Shown: piece by piece, positions 17,871-27,815 of the stretch
Numbering within the stretch: the first letter of the stretch is position 1
Layout: the number at the start of each line of letters is the position of its first letter
Source of the DNA: Planctomycetota bacterium
GTDB taxonomy: Bacteria > Planctomycetota > B15-G4
Assembly (NCBI GenBank): GCA_029245865.1
Contig: JAQWOM010000037.1
Span: forward strand, 29,655-93,654
Length of the DNA: 64,000 nt
Direction: 5' to 3'
Position numbers and translations under genes: made by a program
Notes under the pieces: model-generated
What the model saw: only the letters and a program-made list of their open reading frames with translations
Database searches by the model: none
What the model was told of the DNA's origin: nothing

Positions 17871-19612
17871 CCACTGAGTCTCCTGCCCAAGCGCATCCCG
17901 AAGCAGTCGTTCGGAAGCGCAAAGGTATTCAGACCGTCTGGATCGTTCCCATTGTGGCTGCCCTTGTGGGTGGCTGGCTGTGGTTCAAAGCCATGGAGGA
18001 CAAAGGGCCGACCATCACCATCACTTTCAAGACCGCGGAAGGCCTTGAAGCCGGCAAGACCAAGATCAAATACAAAGACCTCCAGGTGGGTCAGGTCAGC
18101 GACATCAGCCTCGATGCCAGTCTCCAGTACGTGGTCGTCAAGGCAGAACTAGACCCCGATGCAAAGGAGTACATGGTCGACCAGACCAGGTTCTGGGTGG
18201 TCAAGCCACGTATCGGTGCCGAGGGCATTAGCGGACTGTCGACCATTATCTCGGGCTCCTATATCGCCGCAGATATTTCTTCTGAAGGAGCGCCCACCAA
18301 GACATTTACAGGCCTTGAGGAACCGCCGAGTCGGCCAACCGACTCCAAGGGACTGCGCATCAAGCTACGAGCCGACAGCCTCAAGTCGATCAGCCAGGGC
18401 ACTCAGGTGACCCACCTCCAGATCAAGATGGGCGACGTGGACAGCTACAAGTATCTGGAGAAAGAAGAGCTGATTGAATTTGAGCTCTACATCGAACCCC
18501 AGTGGGCCGATCTCGTTCGAAAAAACACACGGTTCTGGAGCACGAGTGGGTTCGACGTCACGCTGTCAGCGGAGGGATTCGATCTTCATGTCGAGTCGCT
18601 CGAATCCATCCTCACTGGGGGCGTTGCGTTTGGCGCAACACCGGGCGAGCCCAAAGGCCCCCCGGCAGAGAACGGTGACATCTTCACGCTCTTGCCGTCA
18701 GAAGCTGCGTCAAAAGAAATCAACACAGACCCCCAGCGGACCATCGCTTACTTCCACGAATCTGTTCGTGGGCTCAAGGTCGGGTCTTCGGTCACCTTCC
18801 AGGGCATCGAGATCGGCAAAGTGCTGAGCGTGGAAGTCGAACTCGACGCGCCCCAGGCAAGCTTCCGTGTGCCAGTGATCATGGAGACCTATACGAGCCG
18901 CCTGGTCATGAAGGAAATAGACACAGAGAAACCCTTCAATGAGCGCCTCAAGATGATGGTTGACCAGGGCCTGCGAGCTCAATTGAGTCACGCGAATCTG
19001 ATCACAGGCGCGCGCGGAATCACCGTTGAGTTCCGCAAAAACAGCCCCGCAAAATTCTATGCTGACTCCAATGGATTACCGGAAATCCCAACGGTTCCAT
19101 CCACGGGCGAAGCGCTTAACGAGATGATCACGGAGTTGCCAGTGATCGTTAAAGACTTCGGGAAAGCTGTGAAGAGCGTCACCAGTGTTGTGGACTCGGC
19201 CGAAACAAAGAGCATCCTGGCTTCATTGCACTCGGCCGCAGATTCCTTGAAAACAGTGATGGACGAAGTCAGCGTCAATACGGATCCACTCCTCACTTCT
19301 GGGCGCAAGGCCCTCGGCGACTTGCAGGTGCTCCTCGACAATGTGAACAAGGTCGCTGACAACCTTGGCAAGAGCACGCCGCAACTCATGACCACGATTC
19401 AAGAGACAGCAAACGCAGCCAACACCATGCTGAAAAATGGCGACAAGAGCTTGGCGTCCATCACAGCAGGCCTGCCTCTTATCGAACAACAACTCGTCAA
19501 GGCTTTGCGAGAAATCGCCTCTGGAATGAGCGCGGTGAAAGACCTGGCCGACTACCTTGAACGGCACCCCGACGCCCTGATCATGGGCAAGCACAACTCC
19601 GGAGGACAGTGA
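17867..19612 (+). CDS. pqiB: PqiB, MCE (MlaD) domain protein
   Basis: VRKRKGIQTVWIVPIVAALVGGWLWFKAMEDKGPTITITFKTAEGLEAGKTKIKYKDLQVGQV; repeated MCE domains. Confidence 0.92.
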   Translation: MTTESPAQAHPEAVVRKRKGIQTVWIVPIVAALVGGWLWFKAMEDKGPTITITFKTAEGLEAGKTKIKYKDLQVGQVSDISLDASLQYVVVKAELDPDAKEYMVDQTRFWVVKPRIGAEGISGLSTIISGSYIAADISSEGAPTKTFTGLEEPPSRPTDSKGLRIKLRADSLKSISQGTQVTHLQIKMGDVDSYKYLEKEELIEFELYIEPQWADLVRKNTRFWSTSGFDVTLSAEGFDLHVESLESILTGGVAFGATPGEPKGPPAENGDIFTLLPSEAASKEINTDPQRTIAYFHESVRGLKVGSSVTFQGIEIGKVLSVEVELDAPQASFRVPVIMETYTSRLVMKEIDTEKPFNERLKMMVDQGLRAQLSHANLITGARGITVEFRKNSPAKFYADSNGLPEIPTVPSTGEALNEMITELPVIVKDFGKAVKSVTSVVDSAETKSILASLHSAADSLKTVMDEVSVNTDPLLTSGRKALGDLQVLLDNVNKVADNLGKSTPQLMTTIQETANAANTMLKNGDKSLASITAGLPLIEQQLVKALREIASGMSAVKDLADYLERHPDALIMGKHNSGGQ

Positions 19613-20265
19613 TGCAGCGTGACGCAGCGCCCCTTTCTCTCAGACTCTTCGCGAGCGCACTCTGTGTACTCTTGCCAAGCATGCTGCTCGCTGGATGCGG
19701 AAGCACTCCGAACAGCCGCTTCTATGTGCTGACGCCCACGGCCCCTGCGGCAATCGCCACCGGGTCCCCGAGCATGAGAGTGGGTCTCGAACCCGTCATG
19801 CTCCCTGATGCCTACAACCGACCTCAGATGCTCATGACGGTAGCGCCCAACCAGCGCATCTTGTGGGAGTTCGACCGTTGGGCCGGTTCGCTGGCCGACA
19901 ACATGACTCGTGTTGTCGGACTCGACCTTGAAGCTCGCCTGGGCCCCACCAGCGTCTATGCCCAACCGGGATTCCATATGCCAACCCTCGACTACACCGT
20001 TGGCGTCGAGATTTTGGAACTCGAAATGAGCCCAGACGGTCAGTGCACGATGACTGCGAGGTTTCACATCGCAGACAAACAGCGTCAATGGATTGCCTCT
20101 CACCAGGTCGACATCAACCCGACGAATCCTTCAAGCCACCCTTCCGGTCCAGCCGGAGTTGCGACCTCGATGAGCGCTGGCCTTGACACCATCAGCCAGT
20201 CCATTGCAGATGCCCTGACTCGAGCGAACGCATCCAAAGCCACTGCAGTCCGTCAAACTAAATGA
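19609..20265 (+). CDS. pqiC: PqiC-like ABC-type transport auxiliary lipoprotein
   Basis: LLAGCGSTPNSRFYVLTPTAP lipobox and family pattern; follows pqiB with 4-nt overlap. Confidence 0.85.
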   Translation: MMQRDAAPLSLRLFASALCVLLPSMLLAGCGSTPNSRFYVLTPTAPAAIATGSPSMRVGLEPVMLPDAYNRPQMLMTVAPNQRILWEFDRWAGSLADNMTRVVGLDLEARLGPTSVYAQPGFHMPTLDYTVGVEILELEMSPDGQCTMTARFHIADKQRQWIASHQVDINPTNPSSHPSGPAGVATSMSAGLDTISQSIADALTRANASKATAVRQTK

Positions 20266-20294
20266 CGTAATCGTCAGCGCACGAAGTCAGACGC

Positions 20295-21872
20295 CTAAGG
20301 TTGGTACTCACCTTCGCTCTGCCCTTTGTAGTCAAACACGTTCGACGAACCTTCGGGAAGCGCGAGGCCCGACTCGACGACACCGAGAACAAAATGGTCG
20401 TCACTGCTTTGCACGTAATCAAAGTACGGGAAAACGATGCTCACAAAGCTAGGCAAACCCAGCAGGAAAGCATCGTGATGAAATCCAAAACTGGCCGGCG
20501 CCCAAGTCGGTGGAACCAGCAGGTTCTCCTCAAGAGCTGACATCCACAGCTTTCCATCGGCGTCAAAGTGCAGGTCCGGGATATCCCCAGCCTCTCGCAT
20601 GAGGCCGTAATCGATTCCGATCGTGCCCGGATTTGCTGGAGAAAACTGCCCTCGGATGCTCGTGTATCCCCCCAGCGCCGGATCAGAAATCCCTGTGTAA
20701 CCGCCAGATAAAGCATCAAGGCCGTTCAGCGTGCATTGAACGGTGTCCCCAGAGATGGAGATGTGCATCTCCACGTCGTCCGCGTCGACGTTGATCTCAG
20801 CAAGAGGGAAGTAGGCACCGCTGAACACCGTGGACGACCCATCGTGAACGCTGACCCGTACCCGCCCCTCGTTGGCCTGACGCTGCATAAAGACCATCGA
20901 TTGGTCGCCGCCAGCCGTAGCGAAGTCGATGCCTTCGTCGGATGCGCGCACGATGGCTCCCACCCAGCTAGCCACCGGCATACCCTTGCGAACCTTCAGT
21001 AGAATTTCCTGGTCTGTGTAGGTCACATCGGGAAGTACCAGGCGTGAGTTCTCCGTAAGAGCCAGATGCCGACCGCTCAACACAGGATTTGGCAATGTCA
21101 CCGGGTTTCCCAGCTTCACCTCCAAGGGACCAAGCGTACCGTCAGAAAAAACCGCGGTGATGGAATGCGGGTTCTCCTCCGGGTGCGGTGGCGGACCGTC
21201 GCAGGGCCCTGTAGGAGAAGGCGGAAAGCTTGTGTTCGTGGGATTACCGCTGAGAAAGAAGTGCGCACGGTCGATACGAAAATTCTGTGAGCGCCCGCTG
21301 ATCTCAAAAGTGTGCAACCCTTCGCTCAGATTGAAGTGAGCCGTCTCCTTGGTGCCGTTCGAATATTCGAATCGTGAAACCCAGTTCCAGTTGTTCTGAC
21401 TGGAATAGGTTTTCACCCAGGTGCCACCATCCATACGAGTCCAGCAGTCATTCTCTTGCGTAGAGTCGGGATCGTTGTGGTGATTGTAAATGCGCATCTG
21501 GTAATCACCAGCTGTTGCGATGTTCAGCGTGTAGGTCAGAACTCCATGCCCGGGACTGTTGAATTGATTCCCACCAGCCCAGCGGAAATAAGAAGGCCCT
21601 CCGTATCCAGAGAACCCCGAAAACTGCGTCTCTTCGACCCAGCCCCCGGCAGGCGCCTGGTCTTCGATCTCGAGAACGAGCAGCCCGTCTTCTTCGCAAT
21701 ATTCAAATTGCGCATTGAGGTCACTCGCACTCATACCTCCGGCCAAGAACAGAGACAAAGCCCCGATCAGCGCACGCACTGCACAGAGGAAAGGTCGCGG
21801 CGAAATCAAAGAAACGTTCGACTGAAGCTTCGTGCTCATCAAGAGGGTTCTCATGCGTGGTGTCCGCGTCAC
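20295..21872 (-). CDS. Secreted protein with carbohydrate-binding-like N-terminal beta domain; function unknown
   Basis: Signal peptide-like ALIGALSLFLAGGMSASD; LVLEIEDQAPAGGWVEETQFSGFSGYGGPSYFRWAGGNQFNSPGHGVLTYTLNIATAGDYQMRIYNHHNDPDSTQENDCWTRMDGG. True start may be internal. Confidence 0.7.
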   Translation of the reverse strand: MTRTPRMRTLLMSTKLQSNVSLISPRPFLCAVRALIGALSLFLAGGMSASDLNAQFEYCEEDGLLVLEIEDQAPAGGWVEETQFSGFSGYGGPSYFRWAGGNQFNSPGHGVLTYTLNIATAGDYQMRIYNHHNDPDSTQENDCWTRMDGGTWVKTYSSQNNWNWVSRFEYSNGTKETAHFNLSEGLHTFEISGRSQNFRIDRAHFFLSGNPTNTSFPPSPTGPCDGPPPHPEENPHSITAVFSDGTLGPLEVKLGNPVTLPNPVLSGRHLALTENSRLVLPDVTYTDQEILLKVRKGMPVASWVGAIVRASDEGIDFATAGGDQSMVFMQRQANEGRVRVSVHDGSSTVFSGAYFPLAEINVDADDVEMHISISGDTVQCTLNGLDALSGGYTGISDPALGGYTSIRGQFSPANPGTIGIDYGLMREAGDIPDLHFDADGKLWMSALEENLLVPPTWAPASFGFHHDAFLLGLPSFVSIVFPYFDYVQSSDDHFVLGVVESGLALPEGSSNVFDYKGQSEGEYQP

Positions 21873-22108
21873 ATCGGCTAGGACTTCATGTCAGACCCCG
21901 GACAATCGGGCCATCGACAAACTCCAACTCTTTTCAAATCTGCCTCAATGGAAAATAGCACTGCAGCCCCAAAATGGCGATGGCGAGGATCCCAGCGCGG
22001 GAGCCCGCCCCTGCTCCATTTCGACTTGTCTGCTCAGCCTCTATGATGCCCTGTTGGCAAACGCACCAAGCCGCAGGACACCGGCGCAAACTCAACGGAA
22101 ATCAGGCG

Positions 22109-23773
22109 ATGACACGATCTACCCTTCGCAGCGTACTCACGGCCTTGGGCTGGCTCGCCTTCGCGACCGCCTGCGCCTCACCGGGACCGCTCGATTCTCC
22201 AGCGAAACGGTTCGAAGGCGTCAATGCCTGCCATCTGGCTGTGACCACCGACTCTCCCGAAGCACAGGCCTGGTTTGATCAAGGGATCACGCTGATGTAC
22301 GGCTTCAATCATGAAGAGGCCATTCGCAGCTTTGCAGAAGCGGTGCGCCTGGATCCCGATTGCACCATGGCCTATTGGGGGCTGGCTCACGCGAGCGGAA
22401 CCGACCTCAACAATGCCGGAATGAGCGACGGCGACAAGAAGCGCGCCTATGACGCGGCCATCGCCGCTGTACGGACTTCTGGAAACAAGCCCCCTCAAGA
22501 AGCTGCACTTGCCTATGCCATCGCAACGCGCTTTTCGTGGCCACCTCCCGCTGACCGCCGCGAACTCGATGAGAACTACGCGGCGTCCATGGCAGATGTC
22601 TACGCGAGATTCCCCGAGAATCCCGACATCGCAGCACTGTACGCAGAGTCACTCATGCTCTTGCAGCCGTGGGATTACTGGACTGCGGATGGCCAGCCCA
22701 AGGGGCGCATTTCGGATGCCGTCGCAACACTTGAGTCTGCACTCCGTGTAGACCCTCAACATGCAGGAGCCTCACACTTTCTGATTCACGCACTCGAGGC
22801 AGGCGACCCCGCGCGCGCCGAGGCAGCCGCCGACGAATTAGCAACTCGTGTCCCAGGCTCTGGACACCTGCTGCACATGCCATCACACATCTACGTGCAC
22901 ATCGGGCGCTATCCGGACTCATCCGATGCAAACCAGAGAGCAGTCGCCGCAGATGTCGAGTATCTCCAGAACACAGAGAACCCGGGCTTTTACCTTCTGT
23001 ACTACGCCCACAACCTGCACATGCTTGCCTACAGCGCCATGATGGAAGGCCGAGAAGAGCTGGCAAACGAAGCCGCTCAGCAACTCATACGAGATATGCC
23101 TGAGCAGTTCATCGAGAACAATGCGAGCTTCGTCGATGGACTCATGTCGACTCCACTCCATGTCGCGATTCGCTTTGGTCGCTGGCAAGAGATTCTTGAT
23201 GAACCGCAACCGCCGGCTTACAGGAAGCTCTCTCTGGCGCAGTGGCACTACGCTCGCGGAATAGCCCTGTCAGCCCTCGGACGCCCCGAGGCCGCGGCCA
23301 AAGAGTTGGCCGCGCTTGAACGCATCGCACCCACTGTCCCCAAAAACTGGAGAGCCGGCAGCAACCCGGCGAGCATGGTTCTGGAATTGTCTCAGTCCAT
23401 GCTTCGAGGTGAATTGCTCTGGCGAGAAGGCAAAACCAAAGAGGCCTTCGAGGTGCTGCGCGACGGCATCGCCAATGAAGACTCCATGGTCTACGATGAA
23501 CCCCCGGGCTGGATGCAGCCGGTTCGCCACGCCTATGGTGCGCTCTTGATGGCCGACAACCGGCTGCAGGAAGCCGAAGAGGTCTATCGCCTAGACCTCG
23601 AGCACAATCCCGGCAATGGTTGGTCACTTCTAGGACTCGAGCAGGCCTTGCGTGCCCAGGAACGGCACGTCGAAGCTCAGGCAATCGACAGCGCGCTGGC
23701 CGTGGCTTGGGCACGTGCTGACATCCAGGCCGAGTCCTCTTGCTACTGCGAGCCCAGCAACCCCAACAGCTGA
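22109..23773 (+). CDS. TPR-repeat lipoprotein
   Basis: LAFATACASPGPLDSPAKRFEG lipobox; DQGITLMYGFNHEEAIRSFAEAVRLDPDCTMAYWGLAHA TPR. Confidence 0.82.
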   Translation: MTRSTLRSVLTALGWLAFATACASPGPLDSPAKRFEGVNACHLAVTTDSPEAQAWFDQGITLMYGFNHEEAIRSFAEAVRLDPDCTMAYWGLAHASGTDLNNAGMSDGDKKRAYDAAIAAVRTSGNKPPQEAALAYAIATRFSWPPPADRRELDENYAASMADVYARFPENPDIAALYAESLMLLQPWDYWTADGQPKGRISDAVATLESALRVDPQHAGASHFLIHALEAGDPARAEAAADELATRVPGSGHLLHMPSHIYVHIGRYPDSSDANQRAVAADVEYLQNTENPGFYLLYYAHNLHMLAYSAMMEGREELANEAAQQLIRDMPEQFIENNASFVDGLMSTPLHVAIRFGRWQEILDEPQPPAYRKLSLAQWHYARGIALSALGRPEAAAKELAALERIAPTVPKNWRAGSNPASMVLELSQSMLRGELLWREGKTKEAFEVLRDGIANEDSMVYDEPPGWMQPVRHAYGALLMADNRLQEAEEVYRLDLEHNPGNGWSLLGLEQALRAQERHVEAQAIDSALAVAWARADIQAESSCYCEPSNPNS

Positions 23774-23808
23774 TCCGTAAATCGCCACAAGCCTCGCAGC
23801 TCTTGGAG

Positions 23809-25026
23809 CTAGCTCCTCAAGAAGAGGCGCCGCAACATCTCGAGTGCGTATGTCACGCTCCGCATGCGGATGGCCTCACGCCCCCCGCGCCACTGCTCGC
23901 TCCGAACAAGAGTGTCGTCGGCAGTCGCTAATCCGAACACCACAGTCCCTACGGGTTGGTCTACCGAGCCCCCTTCCGGGCCAGCGATCCCCGTGATGGA
24001 AATCGCCACATCAGCTCCGGAATTGACCCGCTGGGCCTCCGCCATGGCCGCGGCAACCGGCTCACTGACCACGCCATGCTCGGCAATGAGCTGCTCAGGA
24101 ATACCGAGCCGCTGAACCTTCGCCTCGTCACTGTAAACCACCAGAGCCTCTCGGATTGCTGCGGAAGAGCCCGGAACAGAGGTCAGAGCGCCCGCCAGTA
24201 ATCCCCCTGTACACGACTCGGCGGTGCTCACAAGAAGCCCGCGTTCCAGAAGCTGCTTCACCACAACTTCTGCATGAGAGGCCTCGCCAGAGCTGAACAC
24301 GGCCTCCCCGAGGCGTTCTCGGGCTGCAAGGAAGGTGGCGAAAACGGCGTCTTCGTCGTCACCGCGCATGGTCACCGTGAGGACCCCCAACGAGGCTGTC
24401 ACCCCCACCACGCAATGGCTGCGCTCTCGCCTCATAAGTTCGCCCAGCACCTCAGCGACAGTCGATTCGCTCACACCGCTACACATCAACTTGCGGGCTG
24501 CGACTCCAGTTCCCCCGCCCAAAGAGTCCAGGAATGCAGACACCATGGGCCGCAACTCCAGGGGAACACCTGGAAAACACGCGACACGCAATTCCGGGTG
24601 GGCACCGACAACCCCACCTATTTCAAAGCCCGGAGCGGTGCCTCGAGCATTCTCAAGAACAGTTGCCCCCATAGGAAAAGAGGCTTGCCGCCGACTGCCC
24701 TCGGACAACTTCGCGTGAGGCCCCTGGGCCTGGCCCAAGTATTCAGAGAATTCGACCAGTTCGGTTTCGAAGGCGGCCGCAACCCCATCACGAGTGAGAT
24801 CATCCTGTGTAGGGCCAAGACCGCCGGTGATTAAGAGCAGTTCGCAATCTTCTGCTGCACGCTCAAGGGCTTGTCGAATGGCCTGCACATTGTCACCAAC
24901 ACATGCCGTACAAATCAGTTTGTGGCCACGCGAGGCAAGCTCTTGGGCAAGCCAGTGCTGGTTGGTGTCTAGAAGATCCCCTGCAAGTAGTTCGTCACCT
25001 ACTGAGAGAATGCCGACTCGCGTCAT
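23809..25026 (-). CDS. cinA: CinA family protein (NMN deamidase / competence-damage inducible)
   Basis: MTRVGILSVGDELLAGDLLDTNQHWLAQELASRGHKL...LLITGGLGPTQDDLTRDGVAAA...STAESCTGGLLAGALTSVPGSSA. Confidence 0.95.
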   Translation of the reverse strand: MTRVGILSVGDELLAGDLLDTNQHWLAQELASRGHKLICTACVGDNVQAIRQALERAAEDCELLLITGGLGPTQDDLTRDGVAAAFETELVEFSEYLGQAQGPHAKLSEGSRRQASFPMGATVLENARGTAPGFEIGGVVGAHPELRVACFPGVPLELRPMVSAFLDSLGGGTGVAARKLMCSGVSESTVAEVLGELMRRERSHCVVGVTASLGVLTVTMRGDDEDAVFATFLAARERLGEAVFSSGEASHAEVVVKQLLERGLLVSTAESCTGGLLAGALTSVPGSSAAIREALVVYSDEAKVQRLGIPEQLIAEHGVVSEPVAAAMAEAQRVNSGADVAISITGIAGPEGGSVDQPVGTVVFGLATADDTLVRSEQWRGGREAIRMRSVTYALEMLRRLFLRS

Positions 25027-25058
25027 GAGTGCCCTCGCATCCTCGTGCCCTCGCGGCA

Positions 25059-26153
25059 CTACTTCCCGACCAAGAAGTGTGCGACGTCGCCATCTCGCAT
25101 GACATAGTCGCGTCCTTCGGTTCGAAGTCGACCAGAGTTCCGGATCACCTGCTCGCTCTTGAGCTCGACCAGATCATCAACAGAGTAGACCTCGGCTCGA
25201 ATGAAAGCCTTTTCGAAATCTGTGTGGATCGCGCCAGCGGCCACGGGCGCGATATCGCCCTGGTGGATTGTCCAGGCACGAATTTCTTTGGGCCCAGCCG
25301 TGTAATAGGTCATCAACCCCAGCAAATGGAATGCGCTCGCCACGAGTCGATCAAGGCCCGGGCGCGTCAGCCCCATATCTGCCAGGAATTCGATTCGATC
25401 TGCGAGATCCATGGCTGCCAACTCGTTCTCGATCTGGGCGCAAAGCACAACGACTTCGGCATTTTGGCTTTCTGCATGACGTCGCACTGATGCGACATGC
25501 GGAGAATCGCCCTCGAGGTCGTCATCCGCCACGTTGCACACGTACAGCACGCGCTTCATCGTCAACGGCAAGTAACGTCGCAGCATTCGCTGCTCCCGGT
25601 CGCTCCAATCAACAGACCGCAACCACGCCCCGCCATCGAGGCAGGCGACAGCTTTTTCGAGACAAAGAAGCTCTTCTTTCGCCTCGGCATCCTGACTGCG
25701 CGCCTTCTTTTCCGTTTTCTCGACTGCGCGCTGCAACGCATCCAGATCCGACATGATCAGCTCGAGTTCGATCACTCCTATGTCACCGATCGGATCAACG
25801 GCTCCTGAAACGTGCACGACATCGGGGTCTTCGAAACAACGCACCACATGCAAGATGGCTTGAGTGTCACGTATGTTGCCAAGGAACTTATTACCGAGCC
25901 CCTCACCTTTACTCGCACCCGCGACGAGACCTGCAATGTCCACGATCTCAAGTACGGCAGGTATGACCTCCTTGGTCTCGATGTGCTCCTGAATCAACGC
26001 CAACCTCTCATCTGGCACTGGCACGATGCCCACGTTGGGTTCGATGGTGCAAAACGGATAGTTGGCGCACTCTGCGCCTGCCGCTGTAATCGCGTTGAAT
26101 AGGGTCGACTTGCCCACGTTGGGTAGACCGACAATGCCGCATGCCAACTTCAC
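25059..26153 (-). CDS. ychF: Redox-regulated GTPase/ATPase YchF (GTG start proposed; ORF extends to 26189)
   Basis: LACGIVGLPNVGKSTLFNAITAAGAECANYPFCTIEPNVGIVPVPDERL; C-terminal TGS LLGLMTYYTAGPKEIRAWTIHQG. Confidence 0.96.
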   Translation of the reverse strand: MKLACGIVGLPNVGKSTLFNAITAAGAECANYPFCTIEPNVGIVPVPDERLALIQEHIETKEVIPAVLEIVDIAGLVAGASKGEGLGNKFLGNIRDTQAILHVVRCFEDPDVVHVSGAVDPIGDIGVIELELIMSDLDALQRAVEKTEKKARSQDAEAKEELLCLEKAVACLDGGAWLRSVDWSDREQRMLRRYLPLTMKRVLYVCNVADDDLEGDSPHVASVRRHAESQNAEVVVLCAQIENELAAMDLADRIEFLADMGLTRPGLDRLVASAFHLLGLMTYYTAGPKEIRAWTIHQGDIAPVAAGAIHTDFEKAFIRAEVYSVDDLVELKSEQVIRNSGRLRTEGRDYVMRDGDVAHFLVGK

Positions 26154-26267
26154 GAGTGACTCCGATTTCGTGGAGAGTTTTCCGTACACAAAGCTTTTGC
26201 ATCCGCTGTGCAGAGGCGGCGCATTCTACGGTTGATCCGGGGGGAGAGTCGATCCCCAGCCACCAGG

Positions 26268-27077
26268 TCAGGCACTTCGCTGTTCGTCAGCCCGTCGAGC
26301 CAGCAGCAATCCCACCTCGTAAAGCAGCACCATCGGAATCGCCACCAGCACCTGGGTCACCACGTCTGGAGGCGTCATGATGGCAGCGAAAACGAGAATC
26401 CCGACGAAGGCCATCTTCCGTGAACTCCGAAGTGTCTCATAGCCTATGAGGCCGGCACGCACCACCAACCACATCACAACAGGCAACTCAAAGACGAACC
26501 CCATCAGCAGCGTCAAAGAGCGCAAACTGAAGAAGTACTCGGAAAGAGTGATGTCCGGTGTGGCCACATCAGCACTGACAAAGCTGAGCAGGATGGGGTA
26601 AGCCAGCTGAAGCAAGACCGTGAAGCCGAACAGCAGGCCCACAACAAACAATCCGACTGCGAACGGGAAGGCTTTGAAGATCGCCTTGCGCTCGCGATCG
26701 AGCAGGCCGGCACCAACAAAGCTCCAGAGTTGAAAGAGGAAGTAAGGAGCTCCCCCAAGTATTGCGAAAGATCCCGCGACTTTCATGACGAAGACAAAGC
26801 CTTCGATGGGCTTGATGATGATCAAAGTACCCGGGTCTGGATCACCCATGGCAATCATGCGCTCGCGAGCCCAGTTGTAGGGCAGCATGACGACATCGAT
26901 AAGCCAGTCGCGGAAGATGAAGCCTGCGATGAAAAGAAGAACAAACAAAATGAACGAACGGAAAATGCAGCGGCGCAACTCTTCGAGGTGTTGGCGGAGA
27001 GGCATGCGCGAACCTTCAAGCTGATCTTGCTCGTGTTGAGCGTTGCCCGCGGGCCCCGTGGAATCATCGCCAGTCAT
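26268..27077 (-). CDS. tatC: Twin-arginine translocase subunit TatC
   Basis: MPLRQHLEELRRCIFRSFILFVLLFIAGFIF...FGFTVLLQLAYPILLSF, FELPVVMWLVVRAGLI. Confidence 0.95.
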   Translation of the reverse strand: MTGDDSTGPAGNAQHEQDQLEGSRMPLRQHLEELRRCIFRSFILFVLLFIAGFIFRDWLIDVVMLPYNWARERMIAMGDPDPGTLIIIKPIEGFVFVMKVAGSFAILGGAPYFLFQLWSFVGAGLLDRERKAIFKAFPFAVGLFVVGLLFGFTVLLQLAYPILLSFVSADVATPDITLSEYFFSLRSLTLLMGFVFELPVVMWLVVRAGLIGYETLRSSRKMAFVGILVFAAIMTPPDVVTQVLVAIPMVLLYEVGLLLARRADEQRSA

Positions 27078-27793
27078 GAACCAGCCCTCCGAAACACACC
27101 GGCCTCATCCAGTTCCGCAACCACGGGAATGGTGTCTACGCGCGCACAGTCAAGAAGGTCAGTGGCAAGTCCCACATCTGCCAGCTTGCGTCCCGACAAG
27201 CTGCGCCGCAAGAGCCCCTGGAGGTCATGTTTCCAGGTATCGAACACGGCAGCGGCGACGCGCATGCCATCGCCTGGCTCCGCCCCGCCAAGAAGAGCAA
27301 GACTCCCCCCGATGCAGCCCGCTGCAGCCACATCGTCCATGGCCACATGGCCACCACTTCCCGCACAAACCAGCAAAACATCGTCGTGCGCCTGATCGAC
27401 AAGCGAGCGAGCGGTCGCCTCCGCATTGAGCAAACACGCACCCAACAAGCGCGCGGCCCCTTGGCAGCGCGCCACGGCCGCCGTTCCATTGGTCGTCGTC
27501 AACACCACTTCGCGCCCTTCGCAGATCTCTGTTGTGAAGTCACCTGGGCTGTTGCCGAGATCGAATCCGTCGGGAGGCAAACCGCCTCGCTCACCCACCA
27601 GGAGAGCGCCTGTCCGCCCCGCCAACTCCCGAGACTCGTCAACGCCAGCAACAGGGGTCACACCTCGAGCCCCCGCCGCCAGCGCACAGCACACCACACT
27701 GGTGGCTCGAACCACATCAATCACCACGACGGCTGTCCCAGGTGCGAGCACCTCGGGAACCAACGACTGTGTCAGAGCGACTTCGACGCGCAC
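27074..27793 (-). CDS. comB: 2-phosphosulfolactate phosphatase family (ComB)
   Basis: VVIDVVRATSVVCCALAAGARGVTPV...LLVGERGGLPPDGFDLGNSPGDFT...VVLTTTNGTAAVARC; overlaps tatC by 4 nt. Confidence 0.9.
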   Translation of the reverse strand: MRVEVALTQSLVPEVLAPGTAVVVIDVVRATSVVCCALAAGARGVTPVAGVDESRELAGRTGALLVGERGGLPPDGFDLGNSPGDFTTEICEGREVVLTTTNGTAAVARCQGAARLLGACLLNAEATARSLVDQAHDDVLLVCAGSGGHVAMDDVAAAGCIGGSLALLGGAEPGDGMRVAAAVFDTWKHDLQGLLRRSLSGRKLADVGLATDLLDCARVDTIPVVAELDEAGVFRRAGS

Positions 27794-27815
27794 GCCAGAA
27801 AACCGAGACCGCGTT

